DNA of 43,456 nt from NCBI GenBank assembly GCA_025352085.1, contig JANXUA010000153.1, positions 1 through 43,456 of the forward strand. Reading direction: 5' to 3'. Both the position numbers and the translations under genes were made by a program. This DNA is from Caulobacteraceae bacterium. GTDB taxonomy: Bacteria > Pseudomonadota > Alphaproteobacteria > Caulobacterales > Caulobacteraceae. The notes below the pieces were generated by a model. It was not told the origin of the DNA, did no database searches, and saw only the letters and a list, made by a program, of their open reading frames with translations. This document shows, piece by piece, positions 7,908 to 17,109 of the stretch. Position 1 is the first letter of the stretch. Each line of letters opens with the position of its first letter.

Positions 7908-8665
7908 TCACGTCTTGAGTTTGTAGCCGGTCTTGAAGATCCACCACACGCCGGTGAGACAAATAGCCGTAAAGCCGAGGGTCATGGCCAGACTCAGGCC
8001 AACGCCAACGTCCGACACGCCATAGAAGCTCCAGCGAAAGCCGCTGACCAGATAGACCACCGGATTAAAGAGCGTGATCTTGCGCCACAGCGGCGGCAAC
8101 ATGGCGATCGAATAAAAGCTGCCGCCCAGGAAGGTCAGCGGGGTGATGATCAGGGCCGGCACAATCTGCAACCGCTCCCAGCCCTCGGCCCACACCCCGA
8201 TGATGAAGCCGAACAAGCTGAAGGTGACGGCGGTGAGGATCAGGAACGCGGCCATCCAGAGCGGATGGGCGATGTGATACGGTACGAACAGCCGCGCCGT
8301 CGCCAGAATCACCAGGCCCAGGAGGCACGATTTGGTCGCCGACGCGCCGACGTAGGCGATCACCGCCTCGGCCCAGGACACCGGCGCGGACAGCAATTCG
8401 TAGATCGTTCCCGACCACTTGGGCATGTGGATGGCGAACGCGCCATTGCCGACGCTCTCGGTCAACAGCGACAGCATGGTCAGGCCCGGCACGATGAAGG
8501 CGGCGTAGGTCACCCCGTCGATGGCGGTCATCCGCGATCCGATCGCCGAGCCGAACACCACGAAGTACAGCGAGGTGGAAATAACCGGCGAGAGGAGGCT
8601 CTGCGTCAGGGTGCGAAACCAGCGCGACAGTTCAAACAGATAGATGGCGCGGACGGCATGGAGGT

Positions 8666-8669
<4 letters not shown>
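7908..8669 (-). CDS. ABC-2 type transporter permease
   Basis: A 253-residue integral membrane subunit with six predicted transmembrane segments, the first around residues 23-43 ([21 protein letters not shown]). It carries the ABC-2 fold features: a first cytoplasmic amphipathic stretch ([12 protein letters not shown]) and the late [17 protein letters not shown] loop before the fifth helix. It resembles the E. coli YadH group. Its ATG overlaps the stop of the ATPase gene by 4 bases (8666-8669), so the two are translationally coupled and should form one exporter. The substrate cannot be deduced. Confidence 0.92.
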
Positions 8670-9592
<923 letters not shown>

Positions 9593-9601
9593 GCGATCCT
9601 A

Positions 9602-9611
9602 TTGTGCACAA
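9602..9611. promoter_or_regulatory. 10-bp palindrome upstream of the ABC exporter
   Basis: TTGTGCACAA is a perfect palindrome ten bases upstream of the ATPase start codon. Its position would let a bound protein block transcription or translation of the exporter operon. Short palindromes also arise by chance, so this is only a candidate operator. Confidence 0.3.
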
Positions 9612-9655
9612 GGTCGGAGCGGGCGGTCAACCAAACCCGCCGACAATCGGTGACG

Positions 9656-9832
9656 TCAGGCGGCGCGAACCCGTAGGCCCCCCCGCCGCTTGGCCTCTCG
9701 ACCCTTGCGCCGCTCGCCGACCCGGCGACGTTCGGCGCGATCGGCCGTCTCGTCGATCAATCCGTCGGCCACGGCGGCGATGGCGACAATCGCCTTGATG
9801 GCTCTAACCCAGCTACGATCCCTGCGGCCCAT
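9656..9832 (-). CDS. Possible small basic protein (58 aa)
   Basis: A small frame beginning MGRRDRSWVRAIKAI. The second of two nearby ATGs (9832) is preferred because GGGGA lies at a good spacing ahead of it. The N-terminal third has an Ala/Ile-rich helix (AIKAIVAIAAVADGLI) and the rest is strongly basic, rich in Arg/Lys with a KGREAKRRGG segment. It resembles no family I know. Frames this short and Arg-rich arise easily in GC-rich DNA, and the opposite strand has an open frame too, so it is listed as possible only. Confidence 0.33.
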   Translation of the reverse strand: MGRRDRSWVRAIKAIVAIAAVADGLIDETADRAERRRVGERRKGREAKRRGGLRVRAA

Positions 9833-10029
9833 GCTCATCCCCCGATGCGTGTCAAAACGTGGTGCTTCTTAACGAGGCGGGCGCCGCGCGAGTAGCTGCA
9901 TCGGCATGCGCGACGATGCGTTTCGATGCGTATTGCCTGTGACCGAATTCATCGGCGGACGCACTGGCGCGCCGCCCGGCGCCATACTAGATTCAAGCGC
10001 GCCGCCAATCCGCGCGGCGCTGGGAGTTC

Positions 10030-10701
10030 ATGTCCGTGAGCAACACCCCTCGTCATTGGAAACGCCTGGCCGTCGCGGCCGTTCTGCCGCTGGCCCTGGC
10101 CGGCTGCGGCATCAACGCCATCCCGACCAAGCAGGAAGCCGCCAGGGCAAAGTGGGCGGACGTGCAGAACGACTATCAACGCCGCTCCGACCTCATTCCC
10201 AATCTCGTGGCGACGGTCAAAGGCTTCGCGGCCCAGGAAAAAAGCGTGCTGGTTGAGGTGACCCAGGCCCGCGCCAGCGCCACCCAGGTCAAGGTCGACG
10301 CCTCGACGCTCACCGATCCGGCGGCCTTCCAGAAATATGAACAGGCCCAGAACCAGCTTTCCGGCGTGCTCGGCCGGCTGATGATGATCCAGGAAAAATA
10401 TCCCGACCTGAAATCCAACGAGAATTTCATGGCCCTGCAGTCGCAGCTGGAAGGCACCGAAAACCGCATCACCGTGGCGCGCAGCGACTACAACGCCGCG
10501 GTCCAGGACTACAACACCACCTTGCGGGTTTTCCCGACCTCGATCTGGGCGAGCACTTTCTACAGCAGCGAAAAGCCTATGGCGCTGTTCTCCGCCACGG
10601 CGGCCGCGCAATCGGCCCCGACGGTCAGCTTTGACGCCCCCGCACCGGCCGCCGTTCCCGGCGCGGTGCCCGGTTCGCCCCCGCCCGCGGCCAAGCCGTG
10701 A
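10030..10701 (+). CDS. LemA family lipoprotein
   Basis: A 223-residue LemA protein. A lipoprotein signal peptide ends in LALAGC with C26 as the lipidated residue. The LemA core follows: WADVQNDYQRRSDLIPNLVATVKGF is the hallmark, then long helices rich in Gln/Glu, and the conserved NENFMALQSQLEGTENRI and RVFPTSIWA motifs. After about residue 185 there is a low-complexity Ala/Pro tail (GAVPGSPPPAAKP). LemA proteins are membrane-anchored helical bundles of uncertain function that are repeatedly encoded next to TPM-domain proteins. Here the downstream TPM gene overlaps its stop by 4 bases, and GGGAG precedes the ATG. Confidence 0.93.
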   Translation: MSVSNTPRHWKRLAVAAVLPLALAGCGINAIPTKQEAARAKWADVQNDYQRRSDLIPNLVATVKGFAAQEKSVLVEVTQARASATQVKVDASTLTDPAAFQKYEQAQNQLSGVLGRLMMIQEKYPDLKSNENFMALQSQLEGTENRITVARSDYNAAVQDYNTTLRVFPTSIWASTFYSSEKPMALFSATAAAQSAPTVSFDAPAPAAVPGAVPGSPPPAAKP

Positions 10702-11444
10702 TCCGCATTCTGGGAGCGCTGGCGTTGTGGCTGGCGCTCCTCGTCGCGCCGGCGTGGGCGGCGCCGCAATTTCCGCCCTTAACCGGGCGCGTCGTCGACG
10801 ACGCCCACGTCCTCGACGCGGCAACCCAGGCGGATCTGACGACCAAACTGGCCACGCTCGAGCAGCAAACTCAGCGGCAACTGGTCGTGGTCACCCTGCC
10901 CTCGCTGGGCGGCGATGACATAGCCGACTACGGCTATCAGCTCGGCCGCGCCTGGGGGATCGGTCAGAAGGGCAAGAACACCGGCGCCCTGTTCATCATT
11001 GTCCCCAGTGAACACAAGGTGCGCATCGAAGCCGGTTATGGCCTGGAGGAGGTGCTGACCGACGGACTCTCCAGCGTCATCCTGCAACGCGCCGTCCTGC
11101 CGCATTTCCGCGCCGGCGACGTCCAGGGCGGCATTGTCGACGGGACCGTCGAGATCATCAGCCAACTGGGCGCCGATCCGCGGGCGGCGCAGGCCCAGGC
11201 GGCGGCGGCCGAGCAGGCGCCGATCCGGCATCACATCCCCCGCGGCTTCCTGTTCCCGCTCATCATTCTGTTCTTTTTGGCCAACTCGCTGTTTCGTGGT
11301 CGGCGCCGCGGCGGCCTCGGATTTCTGTTGCCGATGATGATCCTCGGCGGCTCGCGCGGTGGCGGCGACTGGGGCGGCGGTGGAGGCGGCTTTAGCGGCG
11401 GCGGCGGATCGTTCGGCGGCGGCGGCGCCTCGGGGAGTTGGTGA
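10698..11444 (+). CDS. TPM-domain membrane protein (YgcG-like)
   Basis: A 248-residue protein with a signal peptide cleaved after AWA (about residue 21), a periplasmic TPM domain (about 28-155) beginning LTGRVVDDAHVLD and containing RQLVVVTLPSLGG and the HKVRIEAGYGLEEVLTD motif, then one membrane helix (about 186-202, GFLFPLIILFFLANSLF). A glycine-rich tail of GGGG and FSGGGGSFGGGG units ends in GASGSW, the usual end of this family. TPM proteins have been linked to photosystem repair phosphatases in plants; the bacterial function is unsettled. It is translationally coupled to LemA and one base from the next TPM gene, so the three probably act together at the envelope. Confidence 0.92.
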   Translation: MIRILGALALWLALLVAPAWAAPQFPPLTGRVVDDAHVLDAATQADLTTKLATLEQQTQRQLVVVTLPSLGGDDIADYGYQLGRAWGIGQKGKNTGALFIIVPSEHKVRIEAGYGLEEVLTDGLSSVILQRAVLPHFRAGDVQGGIVDGTVEIISQLGADPRAAQAQAAAAEQAPIRHHIPRGFLFPLIILFFLANSLFRGRRRGGLGFLLPMMILGGSRGGGDWGGGGGGFSGGGGSFGGGGASGSW

Positions 11445-11445
11445 C

Positions 11446-12132
11446 ATGTTGAGCGCGATCGACAAGGACCGCATTGAAGCGGCCGTGCAAACGGCCGAAG
11501 CCGGAACCAGCGGCGAGATCATCTGTCTGCTGGCCCAGGAGGTTTCCAACTATCGAGAGGTTCCTTTGGCCTGGGCCGCGGCCGCGGCCCTGGCCGCGCC
11601 GCCCCTGGCCATTGCTCTGGGACTTCGGCCCCTGGCGGCGGCCGCGAAGGCGGGCGTGTGGGTGGCGGCGCAAACCGGCGCCTTGGAGAGTCAGTTCGCC
11701 CTGGCCCTGGTCCTCTACGCCGCGGTTCAGACCGCCCTGTTCATCCTGGTCTATCTGATCACCCACATTCCGGCGGTGCGCCGGCGCCTGACGCCCGGCG
11801 TGCTCAAGCGCCACCGCGTCGCCCGCGCCGCCCACCACCAGTTCGCCGCCTTCGCCGCCCGCGCGGCGGGCAGCGCCACCGGCGTGCTGATCTTCGTGGC
11901 CCTCGACGACCGGCAGGTGCAGGTCCTGGCCGACGGGGCCATCCACGACAAGGTCGGCGACGGCGTATGGACCTCGGCAGCCAACGCCGTCGGCGCGGCC
12001 ATGAAAGCTGGCGACGATCCGACGTCGGGAATCATCCAGGCGGTGGAGATCTGCGGCGGGGCTCTGCGCGAACATTTCCCGACCGACGGGCCGCACGCCC
12101 AGGTGTTTTCCGCGCGGCCGGTGGAACTGTAA
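11446..12132 (+). CDS. Second TPM-domain membrane protein
   Basis: A 228-residue protein starting MLSAIDKDRIEAAVQ, one base after the preceding stop. It begins with the TPM N-terminal strand and helix (TAEAGTSGEIICLLAQE), then carries two membrane helices (about 42-62, WAAAAALAAPPLAIALGL, and 84-105, FALALVLYAAVQTALFILVYL) inserted into the domain, and the rest of the TPM fold (GVLIFVALDDRQVQVLADGAI and VWTSAANAVGAAMKAGD). This split-TPM layout is typical of the second TPM protein in LemA-TPM-TPM clusters. An ATG further upstream in the glycine-rich tail of the previous gene is rejected. Confidence 0.9.
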   Translation: MLSAIDKDRIEAAVQTAEAGTSGEIICLLAQEVSNYREVPLAWAAAAALAAPPLAIALGLRPLAAAAKAGVWVAAQTGALESQFALALVLYAAVQTALFILVYLITHIPAVRRRLTPGVLKRHRVARAAHHQFAAFAARAAGSATGVLIFVALDDRQVQVLADGAIHDKVGDGVWTSAANAVGAAMKAGDDPTSGIIQAVEICGGALREHFPTDGPHAQVFSARPVEL

Positions 12133-12153
12133 ATCCGGCGGCGGGCGGCAGTC

Positions 12154-13530
12154 ATGATATCGCTCGCAGATGCGGAGGAGACATTTGGCCTTGAGCGCCG
12201 GATCCTGCCCTGGCGCGATCCCGTTTCCGTGTTGGCGCCGTTCGCCGACGAGCCCTACGCGGTCCTGCTGTTGTCGCGCGGACCCGGCGCGCGGTGGTCT
12301 TATTTCGCCCGGCGACCGACGCGGGTGGAGACCGTTGGCCCGGACGATCGTGACCGCGACTTTACGCGCCTGCGCCGATTGCTCGGGCGGCGCGTCGCTC
12401 ACGACGACGACGCGCCGCCGTTCCCGGGTGGTGTGATCGGCCTGATCGCCTATGAGTTCGCCGATCGGCTGGAATCGCTCGGCCTGCCGCGCGATCCCGA
12501 TTGGCCGGACCTGATCCTGGCCGACTATCCGGCCGTGCTGGCGTTCGATCATCGCGCCCGGCGCATCATCGCCGTCGGCCGGGGCCATGACGCCGCCTGC
12601 GCGAAGACGGCCGCGCGGCGAGCCGCCGACTGGATGACGCGTTCGCCGCCTCCTGAGCGCTATCGCGTCGATCAACCGACCGCGCACGGCTTCGCGCGGG
12701 CGACGGCGGCGGACGCCTACGAGGCCTCGGTCGCCGATGTCATCGCGCGTATCGCCGCCGGCGAAATCTTCCAGGCCAATATCGCCGCCGCCTGGACCGG
12801 GATCCTCACCGCCGACGCCTCGCCGTTCGCGGTGTTCGAGCGGCTGCAGGCGCAGAGCCCGGCGCCGCACTGCGCCTATTGGCGTCTGCCCGGCCGGGCG
12901 CTGGTTTCGCACTCGCCCGAACGCTTCGTCTCCCTAAGCGTCAGGGGTGAGGTCGAGACCCGGCCGATCAAGGGCACGAGGGCACGCGGCGCCGACGCCG
13001 TTCAGGACAATCGGATGCGGGCCGAGCTCATCGCCAGCGACAAGGACCGGGCGGAAAATCTGATGATCGTCGACCTGATGCGAAATGACATTTCGCGGGT
13101 GTGCGCGCCCGGAACGGTCAAGGCGCCAAGTCTGTTCGCGGTCGAGAGCTATCCATCGGTGCATCATCTCGTCTCCACCGTGACCGGGACGCTGGCGCCG
13201 GGGTGCGACGCCGCCGACCTGCTCGGCGCCACGTTTCCGCCCGGCTCGATCACCGGCGCGCCCAAGATCCAGGCCATGCGGGTAATCGCCCGGCACGAGC
13301 CGCCGCGCGGGCCGTGGTGCGGGTCGCTGTTCTGGGCGGGGGCGGACGGCGCCCTGGATTCCAGCGTCCTCATTCGCACCGCCGGCTTTGTCGAAACGCC
13401 GGGCGGATGGCAGTTTCGCGCCTGCGCCGGCGCCGGCATCGTCGCCGACAGCGACCCGGTCGCCGAACGGCGCGAGACCGAGGTCAAGGTGTCCGGCCTC
13501 GCGCGCGCGCTGACGGAGTCCGGTCAATGA
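12154..13530 (+). CDS. pabB: Aminodeoxychorismate synthase component I
   Basis: A 458-residue chorismate-binding enzyme that aminates chorismate to 4-amino-4-deoxychorismate for p-aminobenzoate and folate. The defining PIKGT motif is at 271-275 with the nucleophilic K273, which separates PabB from anthranilate synthase. Other landmarks are IAAGEIFQANIA near 205-216, ENLMIVDLMRNDISRV near 305-320, FPPGSITGAPK near 365-375 and a C-terminal GAGIVADSDP. The N-terminal domain is shorter than in some PabB proteins. Its stop overlaps the start of pabC by 3 bases (ATGA). No pabA glutaminase subunit is in the window, so ammonia must come from a partner encoded elsewhere. Confidence 0.94.
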   Translation: MISLADAEETFGLERRILPWRDPVSVLAPFADEPYAVLLLSRGPGARWSYFARRPTRVETVGPDDRDRDFTRLRRLLGRRVAHDDDAPPFPGGVIGLIAYEFADRLESLGLPRDPDWPDLILADYPAVLAFDHRARRIIAVGRGHDAACAKTAARRAADWMTRSPPPERYRVDQPTAHGFARATAADAYEASVADVIARIAAGEIFQANIAAAWTGILTADASPFAVFERLQAQSPAPHCAYWRLPGRALVSHSPERFVSLSVRGEVETRPIKGTRARGADAVQDNRMRAELIASDKDRAENLMIVDLMRNDISRVCAPGTVKAPSLFAVESYPSVHHLVSTVTGTLAPGCDAADLLGATFPPGSITGAPKIQAMRVIARHEPPRGPWCGSLFWAGADGALDSSVLIRTAGFVETPGGWQFRACAGAGIVADSDPVAERRETEVKVSGLARALTESGQ

Positions 13531-14336
13531 TCGAAGCGGATGATCGTGGCCTCCTGCTCGGCGACGGCCTGTTTGAGACCGTTCTGTGGGAAAACGGCGC
13601 TCTGGCGGCCTTCGAGGCGCATACCCAGCGCCTGATCGCCGGCTGCGCGACCCTCGGCCTGCCGTCGCCGGATGGCGAAGCGCTGAAGTCCGCCGCCATG
13701 GCCGCGATCGCCGACGCCGGACTGGAAAACACCCGCGCGGCCGTGCGGCTGACCTGGACGGCCGGATCGGGCGGGCGCGGGCTGGATCGACCGGCGCCGG
13801 TCAGGCCGCGTCTGATCGCCACCGCCGCCGCTGCGCCCAAACCAACGACGCCGGCCCGGCTGATCGTCAGCACGATCCGCCGCAACGAAGGTTCGCCCGC
13901 CGCGCGCCTCAAGACCCTCGCCTATCTCGACAACATACTCGCCCGCCGCGAGGCGCGCGCCGCCGGCGCCGACGAGGCCTTAATGCTCAACAATCGCAGC
14001 GAGATCGCCGGCGCCGCCGCCGCCAATGTGTTCTGGTTCGAGGGCGACTCCCTGGTCACACCCGCGTTGAAATGCGGGGTTCTGGCCGGGATCATGCGCG
14101 CCGCCGTGATTGAACGGGCCCGAGGCTTGGGGTGGACCGTGCGCGAAGACCGCGCGCCCGTTCCAGTTTTGACCGGCGCGAGGGGAATGTTCCTAACCAA
14201 CAGTCTGATCGAATTGCGCGCGGTGGCGACGCTGGGCGGGCGCACCGTCCAGCCTCATCCGCATTTCCAGGCCTTGCGCCAAAAAGCCCTTGCCTTCCCT
14301 CGCGTGACGGTTGGTGCCGGTCCTGCGCTGGGCTAG
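13527..14336 (+). CDS. pabC: Aminodeoxychorismate lyase / class IV aminotransferase
   Basis: A 269-residue PLP enzyme of fold type IV that converts aminodeoxychorismate to p-aminobenzoate and pyruvate. The PLP lysine is K129 in RLKTLAYLDN. Other family motifs are GDGLFETV at 12-19, NNRSEIAGAAAANVFW (about 152-167) and LTGARGMFLTNSL near 215-227. The ATG at 13527 overlaps the pabB stop and is the only sensible start; upstream sequence in this frame is a shadow of pabB. A branched-chain or D-amino acid aminotransferase is the alternative for this fold, but coupling to pabB makes the lyase call strong. Confidence 0.9.
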   Translation: MIEADDRGLLLGDGLFETVLWENGALAAFEAHTQRLIAGCATLGLPSPDGEALKSAAMAAIADAGLENTRAAVRLTWTAGSGGRGLDRPAPVRPRLIATAAAAPKPTTPARLIVSTIRRNEGSPAARLKTLAYLDNILARREARAAGADEALMLNNRSEIAGAAAANVFWFEGDSLVTPALKCGVLAGIMRAAVIERARGLGWTVREDRAPVPVLTGARGMFLTNSLIELRAVATLGGRTVQPHPHFQALRQKALAFPRVTVGAGPALG

Positions 14337-14389
14337 GTTCGCCCGCGAGCAAAGGATTAAGGGAGACCAAAAGTGGCGGTGGCGGGATC

Positions 14390-15367
14390 ATGAACGCGCT
14401 TGATGAGCCCCTCGACATCCTGGCGCGCCGTCGTCTGGGCGGGCGGGCCGCCGCATGCGTCGAACGCCTGTCGGCGGGCGCCACGCAGGAGATCTGGCGC
14501 TTTGATCTGCTGAAAGGCGGCGGCGCGACCCCGCTCATTCTGCGCCGGGCGCCCGGCGGCGACCGGATCACCGAAACCGCCGTCGGTCTGGAGACCGAAG
14601 CGCGGCTCATGGCCGCCGCCGCCGTCGTCGGCGTGCCCGTCCCGCCGGTGCGCTGGGTGCTGGAGCCCGAGGACCACCTCGGCCACGGCTTCATCATGGA
14701 CTTTGTCGAGGGCGAAACCCTGGGCGGCCGGATCGCTCGCGGCGAGCCCCTGGCTCAGGCCCGCATCTTTCTGGCCCGGCAATGCGGCGAGATCCTCGCC
14801 CGCATCCACACCATCAACCCGGACGACTTTCCGACCCTGGCGCGGGTTACGCCGGCCGAGAACGTGGCGCGTTATCGAGAGATTTACGACGCGACCGCCT
14901 GGCCGCGCCCGGTGTTTGAGCTGGCGTTCCGCTGGCTCACCGACCATTGCCCACCGCCGCCGGAGCATCCGCGCCTGGTGCACGGCGACTTTCGCAACGG
15001 CAATCTGATGATCGGGCCCGAGGGCGTGCGCGCCGTCTTGGACTGGGAAATCGCCCACGTCGCCGATCCGATGGAGGATCTGGGCTGGATCTGCGTCAAT
15101 TCCTGGCGGTTCGGCGTCGAGGGCAAACCCGTCGGCGGCTTTGGCCTGCGCGAGGATCTGTGGGCCGGTTACGAGGCCGCCGGCGGCGCGCCGGTCAACC
15201 GCGACCACGCCCTGTTCTGGGAAGTGTTCGGCTCCCTGCGCTGGGGCGTGATGTGCAGCGGCATGGCCACGACCTTCCGCACCACCGACCCCAATGTCGA
15301 GCGGGCGGTGATCGCGCGCCGCACCTCCGAAACCGAGGTTGATCTGTTGCGTTTGCTGGCGGCTTGA
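14390..15367 (+). CDS. Phosphotransferase, LvaA-like hydroxyacyl-CoA kinase candidate
   Basis: A 325-residue protein with the aminoglycoside phosphotransferase/choline kinase fold. Brenner's motif LVHGDFRNGN places the catalytic D200 after H198, and the metal-binding aspartate is D218 in VLDWEIAHVADPMEDLGW. A substrate-pocket segment GFIMDFVEGETLGGR lies around 102-116. Kinases of this type beside acyl-CoA dehydrogenases include LvaA of the Pseudomonas levulinate pathway, which phosphorylates the 4-hydroxyl of 4-hydroxyvaleryl-CoA, and the N-terminal half of ACAD10/ACAD11. Here the next gene is one base away and encodes a small DUF6285-like protein, followed by an acyl-CoA dehydrogenase, the same order as lvaA-lvaB-lvaC. 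Antibiotic resistance is an unlikely role. The exact acyl-CoA is inference. Confidence 0.85.
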   Translation: MNALDEPLDILARRRLGGRAAACVERLSAGATQEIWRFDLLKGGGATPLILRRAPGGDRITETAVGLETEARLMAAAAVVGVPVPPVRWVLEPEDHLGHGFIMDFVEGETLGGRIARGEPLAQARIFLARQCGEILARIHTINPDDFPTLARVTPAENVARYREIYDATAWPRPVFELAFRWLTDHCPPPPEHPRLVHGDFRNGNLMIGPEGVRAVLDWEIAHVADPMEDLGWICVNSWRFGVEGKPVGGFGLREDLWAGYEAAGGAPVNRDHALFWEVFGSLRWGVMCSGMATTFRTTDPNVERAVIARRTSETEVDLLRLLAA

Positions 15368-15368
15368 C

Positions 15369-15758
15369 ATGCAGGATGAACCCAAACCCGTCGAAGTCCT
15401 CTCCGCCGTGGCGCGTTTCCTCAAAGAGACCGTCGCCGCCGAGACCACCGGCCACACGTCGTTCAACGCCCGCGTCGCGGCCAATGCGCTGGAGATGATG
15501 CGCCGCCAGCTGGAGCTGGCGCCGGCGGCTGAAACCGCCGAGCACGCCCGGCTCAAGACCTTGCTGAATTCGGACGGCGATCTGGCCGCGCTCAACGCCG
15601 AGCTGTGCCGGCGCCTCAAGGCGGGCGAACTCAATCTGCAATCGCCGGGCCTGGCCGAGCATTTGTGGGAAACCACCCTGGCCAAACTCAGCGTCGATCA
15701 GCCGACCTATTGGGGTTACCGCGCCGCCCTCGCCCACGGCGCACAAACCAACGACTAG
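15369..15758 (+). CDS. DUF6285-like small protein, LvaB-like partner
   Basis: A 129-residue protein starting MQDEPKPVEVLSAVARFLKETV, all helical in appearance, with GHTSFNARVAANALEMMRR (about 30-48) as its most conserved-looking region and WETTLAKLSVDQPTYWGY near the C-terminus. From memory this is the DUF6285 pattern. It lies one base after the kinase stop and 12 bases before the acyl-CoA dehydrogenase. In Pseudomonas putida the small protein LvaB, in the same position, is needed for LvaA kinase activity, so a kinase-partner role is inferred here. There is no signal peptide or membrane helix. Confidence 0.8.
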   Translation: MQDEPKPVEVLSAVARFLKETVAAETTGHTSFNARVAANALEMMRRQLELAPAAETAEHARLKTLLNSDGDLAALNAELCRRLKAGELNLQSPGLAEHLWETTLAKLSVDQPTYWGYRAALAHGAQTND

Positions 15759-15770
15759 AAAGAAACCGCC

Positions 15771-17096
15771 ATGGACTTCGCCCTTTCCAATGACCTCACC
15801 GGCTATCTGGCCGAGCTTGACGCCTTCATCGACAGCGACATCAAGCCGCTGGAGAACCAGGACGATAATATCCGCTTTTTCGACCACCGGCGCGAACACG
15901 CCCGCACCGATTGGGATAACCAGGGTCTGCCCAGGCACGATTGGGAATTGCTGCTGGCTGAGGCGAAGAAGCGGGCGGACGCCGCCGGACACCTGCGCTA
16001 CGCCTGGCCCAAGGACATGGGCGGCAAGGGCGGCTCGAACCTCGACATGGCGGTAATCCGCGAGCACCTCGCCGCCAAGGGCCTGGGCCTGCACAACGAT
16101 CTGCAGACCGAGCACTCGATCGTCGGCAACAACCCATTCATCCTTATGTTTAAGGAATTCGCCACCAACGCCCAGCACGAGCGCTATGGCGACGATCTGC
16201 GGGCCGGCAAGATCCGCACCGGCTTTGGCCTGACCGAGCCGGACCATGGTTCGGACGCCACCCACATGGAGACCCGCGCCGTGCGCGAGACCCGCGACGG
16301 CGTCGACGGCTGGCTGATCAACGGCGAGAAGATGTGGACCACCGGCATGCATGTGGCGACCCACGTGATGACCTTTGCCCGCACCAGCGGCGAGGCCGGC
16401 GACGCCGGCGGCATCACCGTCTTTCTGGTGCCCGCCGACCACGCTGGCGTGAAGATCGAGGAATATCTGTGGACCTTCAACATGCCCACCGATCACCCGC
16501 GCGTCAGCCTCACCAACGTCTGGGTTCCCGACGACGCCATCTGGGGCGTTGAGGGTCGCGGCCTGGGCCTGGGGCAAAGCTTCGTGCACCAGAACCGCAT
16601 CCGCCAGGCCGCTTCGAGCCTGGGCGCGGCGGTATTCTGCGTCGAGGAAAGCGTCAAATACGCCCTGATGCGCAAGCCGTTCGGCAAGCCCCTGGCCGAC
16701 AATCAGGCCATCCAGTGGCCGCTGGTCGAGCTGGCCACCCAGTGCGAAATGCTGCGCCTGCTGATCCGCAAGACCGCCTGGGAAATGGACCACATGGAGC
16801 ACAAGCAGGTCGAGCGCGAGATCTCCGACAAGGTCTCGATGTGCAACTACTGGGCCAACCGCCTGGTCTGCGACGCCGCCGACCGGGCCATGCAGGTGCA
16901 CGGCGGCATCGGCTATTCGCGCCACAAGCCCTTCGAACACATCCTGCGCCACCACCGCCGCTATCGCATCACCGAAGGCGCCGAGGAAATCCAGATCCGC
17001 AAGGTCGCCGCCTTCCTGTTCGGTTATCTGGGCCCGAGGAAAAAGACGTTCGCAAACCTGACGTGGGACGACGTAGACTATCGCAAGGGCAGATAA
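15771..17096 (+). CDS. Acyl-CoA dehydrogenase, LvaC/ACAD11-like
   Basis: A 441-residue flavoprotein of the acyl-CoA dehydrogenase fold: N-terminal helices to about residue 130, a beta domain containing GFGLTEPDHGSDATHM and WLINGEKMWTTGM (about 151-190), and a C-terminal helical domain with VHGGIGYSRHKPFEH and the probable catalytic base E402 in RITEGAEEIQIRKVA. The longer N-terminus and the alanine in EGAEE place it with the LvaC/ACAD10-11 group rather than classical beta-oxidation dehydrogenases. In that pathway it would remove phosphate from a 4-phosphoacyl-CoA and help shift the oxygen to C3. AAGAAA precedes the ATG, 12 bases after the previous stop. Confidence 0.9.
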   Translation: MDFALSNDLTGYLAELDAFIDSDIKPLENQDDNIRFFDHRREHARTDWDNQGLPRHDWELLLAEAKKRADAAGHLRYAWPKDMGGKGGSNLDMAVIREHLAAKGLGLHNDLQTEHSIVGNNPFILMFKEFATNAQHERYGDDLRAGKIRTGFGLTEPDHGSDATHMETRAVRETRDGVDGWLINGEKMWTTGMHVATHVMTFARTSGEAGDAGGITVFLVPADHAGVKIEEYLWTFNMPTDHPRVSLTNVWVPDDAIWGVEGRGLGLGQSFVHQNRIRQAASSLGAAVFCVEESVKYALMRKPFGKPLADNQAIQWPLVELATQCEMLRLLIRKTAWEMDHMEHKQVEREISDKVSMCNYWANRLVCDAADRAMQVHGGIGYSRHKPFEHILRHHRRYRITEGAEEIQIRKVAAFLFGYLGPRKKTFANLTWDDVDYRKGR

Positions 17097-17109
17097 CGGA
17101 GAAACCGCC

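Larger units (their letters stand above)
9593..10029. other. 437-base intergenic region between divergent genes
   Basis: This region separates the divergent ABC exporter (minus) and LemA (plus) genes. It holds the 10-bp palindrome at 9602-9611, a weak GCGGG/CCCGC hairpin at 9619-9640 and one plausible small basic reading frame on the minus strand (9656-9832). A GGGAG ribosome-binding site precedes the LemA start at 10030. I see no RNA gene, repeat or mobile element. Confidence 0.5.

Noticed and set aside
11345-11440. Short GGC-type tandem repeats
   Set aside because: They encode the glycine-rich tail normal for TPM-domain proteins and are not a CRISPR or satellite array.
11392-12912. 506-codon open frame on the minus strand
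   Set aside because: Antisense to the second TPM gene and pabB; Arg/Gly-rich shadow without domain features.
14390-15367. Antibiotic phosphotransferase (aminoglycoside resistance)
   Set aside because: The fold is shared, but the operon with a DUF6285-like protein and an acyl-CoA dehydrogenase points to acyl-CoA metabolism.
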